Source of the DNA: Rickettsiales bacterium
GTDB taxonomy: Bacteria > Pseudomonadota > Alphaproteobacteria > Rickettsiales > 21-14-0-20-44-7
Assembly: GCA_023301015.1 (NCBI GenBank)
Contig: JALZVI010000104.1
Coordinates: 1-21,661, forward strand
Length of the DNA: 21,661 nt
Direction: 5' to 3'
Shown: positions 1-6,617 of the stretch, piece after piece
Layout of the letters: each line of letters opens with the position of its first letter
Position numbering within the stretch: position 1 is the first letter of the stretch
The notes under the pieces: model-generated
Seen by the model: the letters and a program-made list of their open reading frames with translations, nothing else
The model's database searches: none
What the model was told of the DNA's origin: nothing
Made by a program: the position numbers and the translations under genes

Positions 1-378
1 TTGGCGGCGGAATCTTGGGATTTGGAATCAGAAAATAGCTTTAGAAGCTCTGAAGTTAACCAGCATTTGAAGCAAGCTGTGAAGGAAATGGCTGGGCGTC
101 CAAATGTTTTTACGGTGAAGCCAGCGGGCGAGCATGTTGCTGCATATTTGCGCGAGAAGTTTGGTGAGCAGGTGTATATTCCCAGCCCTGAGCATTCCGC
201 AGGCAAGCTAACTGCGTTTGTCGAAGCTGGTTCAGACGCTCAAGCATATTTTGCCAATATAATTGAGGCGCCAGAAGATAGTGAGAATAGCAGCAAGAAC
301 TGGCAGAATACCCTCGCCGTGGCAGCTACAACAACAGCTTTGAGCGCCATTTCTGCCCGCGGAAGCAAAGCTGCTTAA
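1..378 (+). CDS. Unknown protein, probably truncated at the left edge
   Basis: An open frame of 125 codons runs in from the first base and ends at TAA just before the repeat region. The first codon is TTG at base 1, so the true start is probably upstream of the window. I recognise no family. The visible part is mixed charged sequence, then an Ala/Thr-rich C-terminal stretch (about residues 104-125) ending in Arg-Gly-Ser-Lys-Ala-Ala. No convincing transmembrane segment or signal peptide is visible, but the N-terminus may be missing. It is codirectional with the ribosomal operon but separated from it by 314 bases carrying two repeats and a promoter, so it is probably not cotranscribed. In many alphaproteobacteria secY and adk precede rpsM; this is neither. 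Confidence 0.5.
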   Translation: MAAESWDLESENSFRSSEVNQHLKQAVKEMAGRPNVFTVKPAGEHVAAYLREKFGEQVYIPSPEHSAGKLTAFVEAGSDAQAYFANIIEAPEDSENSSKNWQNTLAVAATTTALSAISARGSKAA

Positions 379-390
379 AGAATTCGTCCA

Positions 391-437
391 CAGCCCTGAG
401 CGTTCTCAGTCTGCAAGCCCGAAGGGCGCAGCGGGGA
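391..437 (+). repeat. Two-hairpin dispersed repeat, copy A
   Basis: The copy begins CAGCCCTGAGCG, has a first stem CTGAG/CTCAG, then TCTGCAAG, a second small stem GCCC-GAA-GGGC, and ends GCAGCGGGGA. It is followed 13 bases later by copy B in the same orientation. The second stem differs in sequence from the other copies but still pairs. No T-tract follows, so it does not look like a standard intrinsic terminator. Confidence 0.8.
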
Positions 438-450
438 GAAAATGAAAACT

Positions 451-509
451 CAGCCCTGAGCGTGTTTCAGTCTGCAAGGCAAAGCCGCAGCGGGGAAACA
501 ATTATAAAT
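451..509 (+). repeat. Two-hairpin dispersed repeat, copy B
   Basis: This is a direct repeat of copy A: CAGCCCTGAGCG, a stem CTGA/TCAG, TCTGCAAG, a second stem GGC-AAA-GCC, then GCAGCGGGGAAACA and an A/T-rich tail with ATTATAAA. The tail motif recurs at copies D, E and F. The copy ends just before the -35 box of the rpsM promoter. Confidence 0.8.
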
Positions 510-515
510 AACCGC

Positions 516-544
516 TTGACCGCTAACAAAAACTCCCCTATAAA
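516..544 (+). promoter_or_regulatory. Promoter of the rpsM-rpsK-rpoA-rplQ operon
   Basis: TTGACC (516-521) is separated by exactly 17 bases from TATAAA (539-544), a good sigma70-type pair. It predicts a start near 551 and an rpsM leader of about 140 nt. Nothing clear is visible in the leader apart from a T7 run near 614-620. The rest of the gene-free stretch 379-692 is taken up by repeat copies A and B. Confidence 0.7.
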
Positions 545-692
545 GCACGTCTTCTGAAGATATTGGGCGACTATCATATAGGCCTAGTGTAGGAATTGAT
601 TGGCTTTCAGGCGTTTTTTTACGTTTGTTGCAGCCCGCCCTTTCCTCTTTAGAAAATTGAAATTAAACGACTAACAAACTAGGAACTAAAAC

Positions 693-1061
693 ATGGCTCG
701 TATAGCAGGTGTAAACATCCCAACAAATAAGCGTGCAATTATCTCGCTAACATATATCCACGGCATCGGCTCAGCCCATGCGAAGACTATATGTCAAAAA
801 GCAGGCATCACAGAAGAGCGCCGCATCCAAGATCTATCTGATGATGAGATTATCAAGGTCCGTGAGATCATTGATGCTGATTATAAGGTGGAAGGTGACT
901 TGCGCCGTGAAGTTTCTATGAACATTAAGCGTCTGATTGATTTGGCAACATACCGTGGCTTGCGTCACCGTAAGCGTCTGCCAGTTCGTGGTCAGCGTAC
1001 TCACACAAATGCTAGAACTCGCAAGGGTAAGGCTGTTGCGATCCAAGGTAAGAAGAAGTAA
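693..1061 (+). CDS. rpsM: 30S ribosomal protein uS13
   Basis: The 122-residue protein has the standard S13 start ([14 protein letters not shown]), the helix-turn region ending [13 protein letters not shown], and the basic C-terminus [20 protein letters not shown] before a Lys-rich tail. S13 sits in the head of the 30S subunit and contacts the P-site tRNA and bridges to the 50S. Length is normal for the family. AGGAA lies 8-12 bases before the ATG. It is the first gene of the transcription unit driven by the promoter at 516-544, followed by rpsK, rpoA and rplQ, which is the conserved bacterial order. rpsD, the S4 gene that follows rpsK in E. coli, is absent here, as is usual outside gammaproteobacteria. 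Confidence 0.97.
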   Translation: MARIAGVNIPTNKRAIISLTYIHGIGSAHAKTICQKAGITEERRIQDLSDDEIIKVREIIDADYKVEGDLRREVSMNIKRLIDLATYRGLRHRKRLPVRGQRTHTNARTRKGKAVAIQGKKK

Positions 1062-1138
1062 ATTTCGCGCGGTGCATGATTATGCGCTGTGAGAGTTAGA
1101 AATTCGATAAGATAAAACGCTAAAATAGAGAAAATATA

Positions 1139-1522
1139 ATGGCAAAAGAGCAAAAGAAAAAGACAGTGAAGAAAAATGTGACAGTTGGTGTTGTGCATAT
1201 TAATGCGACATTCAACAACACGATCATCACAATCACTGATCAACAAGGAAACGCAATTGCATGGGCATCTGCTGGTAACCAAGGCTTTAAGGGTTCGCGT
1301 AAGTCAACTCCATATGCTGGACAAGTTGCTGCTGGCTTCGCCGCTGCAAAAGCAAAAGACATGGGCATGAAAATTGTAACTGTTGAAGTTAAGGGCCCTG
1401 GTTCTGGGCGTGAGTCAGCTTTGCGTGCTATCCAAGGTGTTGGCCTAATTGTTACGGCGATTAAAGATAAAACGCCAATTCCGCATAACGGTTGTCGTGC
1501 ACGTAAGAAGCGTCGCGTATAA
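1139..1522 (+). CDS. rpsK: 30S ribosomal protein uS11
   Basis: The 127-residue protein carries the S11 core: [15 protein letters not shown], the [21 protein letters not shown] segment, [13 protein letters not shown] and the C-terminal [14 protein letters not shown]11 forms part of the platform of the 30S subunit around the mRNA exit region. Length is normal. It lies 77 bases after rpsM, with a weak GAG-type Shine-Dalgarno sequence before the ATG. The spacer contains TGAGAGTT (1090-1097), which recurs in the rpsK-rpoA spacer. It is clearly in the same operon as rpsM and rpoA. Confidence 0.97.
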   Translation: MAKEQKKKTVKKNVTVGVVHINATFNNTIITITDQQGNAIAWASAGNQGFKGSRKSTPYAGQVAAGFAAAKAKDMGMKIVTVEVKGPGSGRESALRAIQGVGLIVTAIKDKTPIPHNGCRARKKRRV

Positions 1523-1631
1523 TAAAAATTTTGTGAAGCCCTTAGGGAATGAGAGTTGAAAAAGTTGGTGTCAGCTCATCAGAATCTAGGCTTCAGATTA
1601 ACAACAAATAGCCAACAATTAGGAAAACAAA

Positions 1632-2684
1632 ATGTCAAATTCTACAAATGCAAATATCGCGCTAAACTGGGCTGCGCTTACAAAGCCTAAGAAAATTGAA
1701 TTTAAAGACCAAAAAGACGAAACAAAATTCGCTGTTTTGGTTGCTGAGCCGCTAGAGCGTGGATTTGGTACAACAATTGGTAACGCGCTTCGCCGCGTGC
1801 TTTTGTCATCACTTCAAGGCGCTGCTGTAACAGGCGTGAAAATTGATGGTGTTGACCATGAGTTCACAACAGTTCCTGGCGTTCGTGAAGATGTAACAGA
1901 AATTATTTTGAACATTAAAACAATCGCTCTTCGTTCATTCTCAGCGACAAAAAAGAAATTGGCTTTGAAGGCAAAAGGCCCATGTGTAGTTACTGCTGGC
2001 ATGATCGAGCAAACAGCTGATTTAGAAGTGATCAACCCAGATTTGGAAATTTGCACACTAGATAAAGGTGCAGAGATTGATATAGAGCTAACAATTGAAA
2101 CTGGCCATGGTTATGTTCCTGCGAACCAGAACCGCCCAGAAGAAGCGCCACTTGGCCTTATTCCAATCGATTCATTGTTCAGCCCAATCCGCAAAGTTTC
2201 TTACAAAGTAGAAGATTCACGCGTTGGACAACGTACTGACTTTGATAAGCTATTGCTTTCAGTTGAAACTACAGGCGCTGTAAGCCCTGAAGATGCTGTA
2301 GCATTGGCTGCAAAAATCTTGCAAGACCAATTGCAGTTGTTCATCAACTTTGAAGCTGTGGAAGAAGTGGCTGCTGTTGAAGAAAAACGCGACGATCTAC
2401 CGTTCAGCCCTCACCTTTTGAAGAAAGTTGAAGAGCTTGAGCTTTCAGTTCGTTCAGCAAATTGCTTCAAGAACGATAACATCGTTTACATCGGTGACTT
2501 GGTACAGAAAACAGAAGGCGAAATGCTGAAAACTCCAAACTTTGGCCGCAAATCTTTGAACGAAATCAAAGAAGTGTTGGCAAACTTGGGCTTGCGCTTC
2601 GGTATGGAAATTGCTGACTGGCCACCTGAGAACATCGAAGACTTGGCGAAGAAGTATTCTGACCCATACGGCATCAACCAATAG
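1632..2684 (+). CDS. rpoA: DNA-directed RNA polymerase subunit alpha
   Basis: The 350-residue protein has the N-terminal dimerisation domain with [22 protein letters not shown] (about residues 37-58), which nucleates core polymerase assembly. The C-terminal domain has [20 protein letters not shown] and [16 protein letters not shown], the surface that binds UP elements and activators. The C-terminal WPPEN segment is typical of alphaproteobacterial RpoA. Length is close to the usual 330-350. AGGAAAACAAA precedes the ATG. A 109-base spacer separates it from rpsK and includes a possible long-range stem (1534-1540 with 1589-1595). rplQ follows within 30 bases. Confidence 0.97.
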   Translation: MSNSTNANIALNWAALTKPKKIEFKDQKDETKFAVLVAEPLERGFGTTIGNALRRVLLSSLQGAAVTGVKIDGVDHEFTTVPGVREDVTEIILNIKTIALRSFSATKKKLALKAKGPCVVTAGMIEQTADLEVINPDLEICTLDKGAEIDIELTIETGHGYVPANQNRPEEAPLGLIPIDSLFSPIRKVSYKVEDSRVGQRTDFDKLLLSVETTGAVSPEDAVALAAKILQDQLQLFINFEAVEEVAAVEEKRDDLPFSPHLLKKVEELELSVRSANCFKNDNIVYIGDLVQKTEGEMLKTPNFGRKSLNEIKEVLANLGLRFGMEIADWPPENIEDLAKKYSDPYGINQ

Positions 2685-2714
2685 AAATTTAGAACTAGAG
2701 AATAGGAATATATC

Positions 2715-3203
2715 ATGAGACATGGAGACGCACATCGCAAGTTTAGCCGCACATCATCACATCGTAAGGCGATGTTTATGAATATGGCAAACGCGCTTAT
2801 CAAGCACGAGCAAATCAAGACAACTTTGCCAAAAGCTAAAGAACTTCGCCCGATCGTGGAGAAGTTGGTAACAAAAGGCAAAAAAGGCACATTGGCTGCT
2901 CGCCGTAACCTAATCTCTATCCTTCAGGATGAGGCGATGGCTGCGAAGTTGATCGACGTTCTAGCAAAGCGCTATGAAGGCCGCTCAGGTGGCTACACTC
3001 GCGTGTTGAAAGGTGGTTTCCGTCATGGTGACGCCGCGCCGATTGGTTACATTGAGTTTGTTGATCGCGACATCAACGCTAAGGGTAAAGATTCTGGCCC
3101 AGTTCAAAGCTTTGAAAATGACGACGACTTTGAAATGACTCCAGAAATGCAGCAAATGGCTGAAGCGGCGCAAGCGGCTAAGTCTGAAGAAGCTAAGGCG
3201 TAA
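2715..3203 (+). CDS. rplQ: 50S ribosomal protein bL17
   Basis: The protein starts [20 protein letters not shown], the classic L17 start, and continues through the conserved core to about residue 120. It ends in an acidic, Ala-rich tail of about 40 residues, giving 162 residues in all. The E. coli protein is about 127 residues; long acidic tails are common in alphaproteobacterial L17. It sits near the peptide exit region of the 50S subunit. The ATG is preceded by AGGAATATATC. It closes the ribosomal/rpoA operon; an intrinsic terminator follows 95 bases after its stop, inside the next gene. Confidence 0.97.
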   Translation: MRHGDAHRKFSRTSSHRKAMFMNMANALIKHEQIKTTLPKAKELRPIVEKLVTKGKKGTLAARRNLISILQDEAMAAKLIDVLAKRYEGRSGGYTRVLKGGFRHGDAAPIGYIEFVDRDINAKGKDSGPVQSFENDDDFEMTPEMQQMAEAAQAAKSEEAKA

Positions 3204-3208
3204 ACACC

Positions 3209-3619
3209 GTGATTAGCCCGACAGCATTGCTTTGGGTGTTCATCGGCGGAGGCTTAGGCGCCTCACTACGCTTCGCAATTTCGATATTATTGACAAACAA
3301 GCCCGATTTGGAGAATTCTCTGGAATCGGGCTTTTTGCATTCATTCCCATGGGCCATATTGTTAGTGAACGTACTCGGCAGCCTGCTAATTGGTATATTC
3401 GCCCAAATTGTTTCACGTGAAACATTCTCTGAATATGCATTCTTGTCACCGCTATTGATCGCTGGCCTGCTAGGCGGCTTCACCACATTCTCGGCCTTCT
3501 CGCTCGACACAGTGATGTTAGTGCAATCTGGCAGAGTTGCTACGGCTCTTGCCTATGTAATTTGCTCTGTTGTCTTCTCCGTCCTCGCCGCCTATGTTGG
3601 TTATATAATAGCGAAGTAG
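3209..3619 (+). CDS. crcB: Fluoride channel CrcB/Fluc, with an embedded terminator and parS
   Basis: The 136-residue, four-helix membrane protein has the CrcB signatures GGGLGASLRF (helix 1), WAILLVNVLGSLLIG (helix 2) and GGFTTFSAFSLD (about residues 89-100). The family forms dual-topology dimers that export fluoride. The start is GTG at 3209, five bases after the rplQ stop; an ATG inside helix 2 would remove helix 1. Two DNA signals are built into the frame. Residues 31-43, the loop between helices 1 and 2, are encoded by a strong intrinsic terminator (3299-3336). Residues 68-72 (VSRET), after helix 2, are encoded by a parS site (3409-3424). Expression probably depends on read-through from the ribosomal operon unless an unseen promoter exists. 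Confidence 0.92.
   Translation: MISPTALLWVFIGGGLGASLRFAISILLTNKPDLENSLESGFLHSFPWAILLVNVLGSLLIGIFAQIVSRETFSEYAFLSPLLIAGLLGGFTTFSAFSLDTVMLVQSGRVATALAYVICSVVFSVLAAYVGYIIAK
3299..3336 (+). terminator. Intrinsic terminator inside crcB
   Basis: Ten perfectly paired bases, AAGCCCGATT (3299-3308) with AATCGGGCTT (3324-3333), enclose a 15-base loop that itself contains the palindrome GAGAATTCTC. The structure runs straight into TTTTT (3332-3336). It lies 95 bases after the rplQ stop and is the only good terminator for the ribosomal operon, yet it is within the reading frame of crcB. Confidence 0.8.
3409..3424. promoter_or_regulatory. parS site 1 (in crcB)
   Basis: Perfect 16-bp palindrome TGTTTCACGTGAAACA, the parS sequence bound by chromosomal ParB. 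It is read in crcB as Val-Ser-Arg-Glu-Thr (residues 68-72). Confidence 0.93.
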
Positions 3620-3625
3620 GGTAGC

Positions 3626-4153
3626 ATGTTTTTCTCGAAAGAAGATATTGAGGCATGGAAAGAAGCGACGCGAACTGTGCGGAAGCTTTTTTCGGGTGAG
3701 CGCGATGATCCGCCTGTTGACGAAAAGAAGATTGTTTCACGTGAAACAATTCCCATCAAAATCGCAAATGTAAATAAAGCGAAGCCTGTAGGGCGCCAAT
3801 ATGGCTATTTCTTTGATATAAATGAGGGGGAGGCAGGGCGGATGGATAGGAATGCGTTCTCACGCCTTAAAAGCGGCAAAATGCGCCCGCATATGGTTGA
3901 GGACCTGCACGGCATGAACCTCGCTGACGCCCGCGAGCATTTTTATGAACTCGTCCAGCTTGCGCACGCATCAGGCAAGCGCTGTATTTTGCTGATAACG
4001 GGTAAGGGCTTTGAAGCACCTGGAAAAATTCGCAGCGCTCTGCCAAGCTGGATTAATGACGATGACCTGAAGCCACTCATTCTGGCCTATACGCACGCCC
4101 AGCCCAAGGATGGTGGCAAGGGTGCGTTTTATATTTATCTGAGTAGATTTTGA
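3626..4153 (+). CDS. Smr-domain protein, probable nucleic-acid endonuclease
   Basis: The 175-residue protein has a variable, charged N-terminal half and a C-terminal Smr domain. That domain contains EDLHGMNLADARE (residues about 91-103), LLITGKG, GKIRSALPSW and the terminal AYTHAQPKDGGKGAFYIYL. These match the small stand-alone Smr (MutS-related) proteins of alphaproteobacteria, a family with nicking or RNA-cleaving activity; the substrate is unknown. It starts seven bases after the crcB stop, so the two are probably cotranscribed. In many relatives this gene follows mltA next to secB and timA; here it is separated from them. A parS site within the variable N-terminal region encodes VSRET (residues 37-41). 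Repeat copy C begins immediately after the stop. Confidence 0.9.
   Translation: MFFSKEDIEAWKEATRTVRKLFSGERDDPPVDEKKIVSRETIPIKIANVNKAKPVGRQYGYFFDINEGEAGRMDRNAFSRLKSGKMRPHMVEDLHGMNLADAREHFYELVQLAHASGKRCILLITGKGFEAPGKIRSALPSWINDDDLKPLILAYTHAQPKDGGKGAFYIYLSRF
3733..3748. promoter_or_regulatory. parS site 2 (in the smr gene)
   Basis: Perfect 16-bp parS palindrome; the perfect symmetry extends to 20 bp (3731-3750). It lies 324 bp from site 1 and is read as VSRET in the Smr-domain gene. Confidence 0.93.
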
Positions 4154-4154
4154 T

Positions 4155-4207
4155 TGTTTCCCCGCTGCGCGCCAAGGCGCTTGCAGGCTGAAACGCGCTC
4201 AAGGCTG
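4155..4207 (-). repeat. Two-hairpin dispersed repeat, copy C
   Basis: The minus strand reads CAGCCTTGAGCG, then GTTTCAG, CCTGCAAG, a second stem GCGC-CTTG-GCGC and GCAGCGGGGAAACA. It is almost the same as copy B except for the sequence of the second stem, which is replaced yet still pairs. It starts right after the stop of the Smr gene and is inverted relative to copy D. The gene-free stretch 4154-4358 holds copies C and D and a possible ccmB promoter. Confidence 0.8.
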
Positions 4208-4234
4208 CCTCGTTTACATAAACCTCCTCACCAC

Positions 4235-4317
4235 AAGGCCAGCAGGCCTTTCCAGCCTTGAGCTTGCGAAGCAATCCCCCAGTCTGCAAGCCATTAGGCG
4301 AGCGGGGAGGAAATTAT
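4235..4317 (+). repeat. Two-hairpin dispersed repeat, copy D, with an added hairpin module
   Basis: The copy starts with an extra perfect hairpin AAGGCC-AGCA-GGCCTT (4235-4250). It continues CAGCCTTGAGC, a stem TTGC-GAA-GCAA in place of the usual first stem, CAGTCTGCAAG, a second stem GCC-ATTA-GGC, then AGCGGGGAGG and ATTATAAA. The first stem corresponds to the one in the divergent copy in leuS. Confidence 0.75.
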
Positions 4318-4324
4318 AAACCAC

Positions 4325-4352
4325 TTGCAAACTTTCCCTCGCGCGCTATTCT
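4325..4352 (+). promoter_or_regulatory. Possible leaderless promoter of ccmB
   Basis: TTGCAA (4325-4330), a 16-base spacer and TATTCT (4347-4352) lie just after repeat copy D. The -10 box ends six bases before the ATG at 4359, so transcription would begin at or next to the start codon. No Shine-Dalgarno sequence is present. Confidence 0.4.
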
Positions 4353-4358
4353 TGGCGT

Positions 4359-5015
4359 ATGCTGCAAACTTATATCAAAATCCTCAAACGAGAGATGCGC
4401 CTTTATTTCCGTCAGAGTCGGGATATTGCGAATGCTACGTTGTTTTTCTTGCTAGTGGCGATCATCTTCCCATTCGGCGTTGGCTCGCAACCAGAGATTT
4501 TGGAAGAAATTGGAATTGGAGTGATTTGGGTTTCGGCTGTGTTTTCTTCAATGTTCGGCATAAATTCAATTTTCCAAGAAGACTATGACGACGGGACGCT
4601 TAATCAATATCTCACGCTCCCTTTTGCGTTGGAAGTTATTACATTAGCCAAAATCACGGCAAATTGGGTGGCTTATTCATTGCCAATCGTGTTTCTTGCG
4701 CCGTTCATAGCCACAATGTTTGGAATCGACTTCGTTGACGGGCTGTTGATTTCTCTCTCCCTCTTTTGCGCCACACCAATTTTCGTGATGATAGGTGCAG
4801 TTGCCGCGGCGATCTCGTTAGGTGCAAAGAAAAAGCGAATTATGCTCTCTCTTTTGGTAATGCCGCTCTACGTACCTGTGCTGATTTATGGCACAGCGAG
4901 TTCGAAGGCGTATATCGACGCATCTGCTATGTCTGGGAGCTTGGTTGTGATCATAGGTTTGACCTTGTTTCTTATCCCAATCTCGTCTCTTGCTGGCTCG
5001 CGCGCGATAAGATAA
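4359..5015 (+). CDS. ccmB: Heme exporter protein CcmB
   Basis: The 218-residue integral membrane protein has about six hydrophobic segments. The N-terminal KREMRLYFRQSRDIANATLFFLL, the FQEDYDDGTLNQYLTLP segment and the closing PISSLAGSRAIR are those of CcmB. With the ATPase CcmA and with CcmC/D, CcmB forms the inner-membrane transporter needed to deliver heme to the periplasm for cytochrome c maturation. Length is normal (about 220). No ccmA or ccmC is adjacent, so the ccm genes are scattered in this genome or lie elsewhere. It stands alone between repeat copy D and the tRNA gene, with a possible leaderless promoter and no Shine-Dalgarno sequence. Confidence 0.92.
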   Translation: MLQTYIKILKREMRLYFRQSRDIANATLFFLLVAIIFPFGVGSQPEILEEIGIGVIWVSAVFSSMFGINSIFQEDYDDGTLNQYLTLPFALEVITLAKITANWVAYSLPIVFLAPFIATMFGIDFVDGLLISLSLFCATPIFVMIGAVAAAISLGAKKKRIMLSLLVMPLYVPVLIYGTASSKAYIDASAMSGSLVVIIGLTLFLIPISSLAGSRAIR

Positions 5016-5035
5016 ATTTTTATGAAATATTTTAC

Positions 5036-5063
5036 TTGAAATTTGTGCTCAAGCGCTTATAAA
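5036..5063 (+). promoter_or_regulatory. Promoter of tRNA-Leu
   Basis: TTGAAA (5036-5041), a 16-base spacer and TATAAA (5058-5063) place the start near 5070, about six bases before the mature tRNA 5' end at 5076. Confidence 0.6.
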
Positions 5064-5075
5064 CACTAATACTAT

Positions 5076-5160
5076 GCGGGTGTGGCGGAATTGGTAGACG
5101 CACTAGATTTAGGTTCTAGCGCCGCGAGGCGTGGGGGTTCAAGTCCCTTCACCCGTACCA
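5076..5160 (+). tRNA. tRNA-Leu, anticodon UAG
   Basis: An 85-base class II tRNA. The acceptor arm pairs GCGGGTG with CACCCGT (with a G-U pair at 1-72), followed by discriminator A and an encoded CCA. The anticodon stem CTAGA/TCTAG (5103-5107 with 5115-5119) closes a seven-base loop whose centre is TAG (5110-5112). A long variable arm (around 5120-5132) and the T-arm GGGGGTTCAAGTCCC follow. It reads CUN leucine codons. Confidence 0.96.
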
Positions 5161-5213
5161 CTTTAATTCGAAATGATGGCTTTTGCCATTTAGTAATAAA
5201 CAGGAGAATAACC

Positions 5214-5630
5214 ATGAAACTAAAAACATTGTCAATATTGGCGCTAACAACTTCACTAGTTGCAGCGTGTTCAGAGCAAGAAAATGCAGTTAACGCAGCT
5301 GTTGAAGATGCAGCGACATCAATCAGCGAAACTACTACTAGTGCAGCTGACGCAACTACAAGCATTATCTCTGATGTAACTGATTCAGTATCAGAAGCTA
5401 CATCAAGCGCTGTTGATTCAGTATCAGAAGCTGCAAACACAGCAGTGAGCGACATTAAAGCAGCTGGCGCAGACGCTCTTGAGTCAGCATCAGAAGCTGC
5501 TTCAGGCGAAGTTGCTGCAGAAGCTGAAGCGATTGCTACAGAAGCCGCAGAAGACGCTGCAAAAGACGCAGCTGACAGTGCTGTTGAAGATGCAACTTCA
5601 TCTATCACAAAAGAAATTCCATCATTCTAA
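5214..5630 (+). CDS. Small lipoprotein with an 11-residue repeat
   Basis: The start is ATG 5214, preceded by AGGAG (5202-5206); in-frame codons further upstream would translate the tRNA and are not real. The 138-residue product has a signal peptide with the lipobox LVAAC (Cys about residue 19). The mature chain of about 120 residues is almost only Ala, Ser, Thr, Glu, Asp and Val. It falls into 11-residue units such as DSVSEATSSAV, DSVSEAANTAV and ESASEAASGEV, predicting one long amphipathic helix; the chain is strongly acidic. At DNA level a 19-base word (5381-5399) recurs 33 bases later (5414-5432), showing recent unit duplication. I recognise no family; a periplasmic lipid-anchored helical spacer is an inference. 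An intrinsic terminator follows. Confidence 0.85.
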   Translation: MKLKTLSILALTTSLVAACSEQENAVNAAVEDAATSISETTTSAADATTSIISDVTDSVSEATSSAVDSVSEAANTAVSDIKAAGADALESASEAASGEVAAEAEAIATEAAEDAAKDAADSAVEDATSSITKEIPSF

Positions 5631-5645
5631 TTGGAACGAAATAAT

Positions 5646-5681
5646 AAAAAGCAGGGTGGCGAAAGCTCCCCTGCTTTTTTT
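5646..5681 (+). terminator. Intrinsic terminator after the small lipoprotein gene
   Basis: AAAAAGCAGGG (5646-5656) pairs with CCCTGCTTTTT (5669-5679) around a 12-base loop and continues into a T run. It begins 15 bases after the stop codon. Confidence 0.88.
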
Positions 5682-5761
5682 ATGCCCGAAATTTGCTTGA
5701 TTTTTTGAGCAATAATGACTACATAACCCTCCTAATAAATTCGCAAAGCTAAGGAACGGCC

Positions 5762-6247
5762 ATGACAAAATTCAATGACAGAATCTCTATCGAACAAGTG
5801 GAAGAGGGCGCAGAGCTAGCTCCAAAGTTTGACGAGCAGGGCTTGATTTCATGCGTAACAACCGCCGCTGACGGTGGCGAAGTGCTAATGTTGGGCTATA
5901 TGAATGAAGAGGCTTTGCGCTTAACGATTGAAACAGGCGAAGCGCATTATTTCAGCCGCTCACGCCAAGTTTTGTGGCACAAAGGTGCAACCAGCGGGTT
6001 GGTTCAGAAAGTACGTGAAATGCGCATTGATGATGACCAAGACGCCGTTTGGATTGCTGTGGAAATTGAAGGTGCTGGTAAGACGGAAGGCATGGATGCT
6101 AGCTGTCACGTTGGATATCGTAGTTGTTTTTACCGCGAAGTGGAGACAGGCAAAGGCCGCGCTGAGGCGTTGGTTTATAAGGAAGATGAGAAGTCATTTG
6201 ACCCTGAAGTTGTGTATCCAGGTGCTGAGAACCCGACTAAGCTATAG
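5762..6247 (+). CDS. hisI: Phosphoribosyl-AMP cyclohydrolase
   Basis: The enzyme opens the purine ring of phosphoribosyl-AMP, the third step of histidine synthesis, in the cytosol. The 161-residue protein has GYMNEEAL (45-52), YFSRSRQVLWHKGATSG (63-79), the metal site IDDDQDA (89-95) and CHVGYRSCFYR (115-125). There is no HisE domain, so it is the monofunctional form, with a C-terminal tail of about 35 residues. The usual metal motif is D-C-D-x-D; here the Cys is Asp. From memory this variant also occurs in other alphaproteobacterial HisI proteins, so it is probably not a defect. AAGGA lies eight bases before the ATG. No other his gene is adjacent. It converges with the DUF2513-like gene, leaving four bases between stops. 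Confidence 0.95.
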   Translation: MTKFNDRISIEQVEEGAELAPKFDEQGLISCVTTAADGGEVLMLGYMNEEALRLTIETGEAHYFSRSRQVLWHKGATSGLVQKVREMRIDDDQDAVWIAVEIEGAGKTEGMDASCHVGYRSCFYREVETGKGRAEALVYKEDEKSFDPEVVYPGAENPTKL

Positions 6248-6251
6248 GCGC

Positions 6252-6617
6252 TTAAGCTAGAGCTTTTGCTACTAAAGATTTTGATATCGCGGCAATGAAA
6301 TGCGTGTTGAGCGGGATGTTTTCTTCCTCAGCCTTGCTCTTAATCTTGCCCCAAAACTCTTCATCGCGTACAGAATCTAAGAACTCATGCCCGTGCCAAG
6401 AGAGGCCGTGGATTGAAACTCGTATATTTGTTTGGCTAGAAGAATTTTTGCCGATCAGGAAGCCTGCATCTAATATAAGCATGCAATGATAGGCAATTTC
6501 GTGCTTATCATAGGCTTCGATTGAAATTTGCTCTGAGTTGAAGCCGTCATGGTACGACTCCTTATTTATCTCAATAAATAGCAAAAGTTCCCGTACAAGC
6601 TCGTTATTACGCTGCAT
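6252..6617 (-). CDS. DUF2513-like protein of unknown function
   Basis: The start is taken as ATG 6617, which overlaps the last 11 bases of aspS. It has a good AGGAAGG Shine-Dalgarno sequence inside aspS, and the protein then starts [16 protein letters not shown], the usual family start. An in-frame ATG nine codons upstream is less likely. The 121-residue product has the DUF2513 layout: N-terminal helix with RELLL, the middle segment [13 protein letters not shown], and [22 protein letters not shown] near residues 74-95. The family is common on phages and other mobile elements and its function is unknown. The overlap implies translation coupled to aspS. Family assignment is from motif memory. 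Confidence 0.8.
   Translation of the reverse strand: MQRNNELVRELLLFIEINKESYHDGFNSEQISIEAYDKHEIAYHCMLILDAGFLIGKNSSSQTNIRVSIHGLSWHGHEFLDSVRDEEFWGKIKSKAEEENIPLNTHFIAAISKSLVAKALA

Noticed and set aside
3409..3424. VSRET peptide as part of a larger inserted palindromic coding element
   Set aside because: The similarity between sites stops at or just beyond the 16-bp parS; flanks differ, so only the ParB site itself is shared.
5176..5189. ATGGC-TTTT-GCCAT hairpin after tRNA-Leu as a terminator
   Set aside because: The stem is short and is followed by TTAGTAA rather than a T run; read-through to the lipoprotein and the strong terminator at 5646 is more likely.
5082..5213. N-terminal extension of the small lipoprotein ORF through the tRNA gene
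   Set aside because: This frame is the translation of tRNA-Leu. The ATG at 5214 has an AGGAG site and begins a proper lipoprotein signal peptide.
5072..5608. 178-codon antisense ORF opposite the small lipoprotein
   Set aside because: It is a shadow of the repetitive Ala/Ser-rich sense codons and runs across the tRNA; the sense gene has the signal peptide and Shine-Dalgarno sequence.
6254..6265. AAGC-TAGA-GCTT hairpin between hisI and the DUF2513-like gene as a terminator
   Set aside because: The four-base stem is too weak, and the following T run is only four bases.
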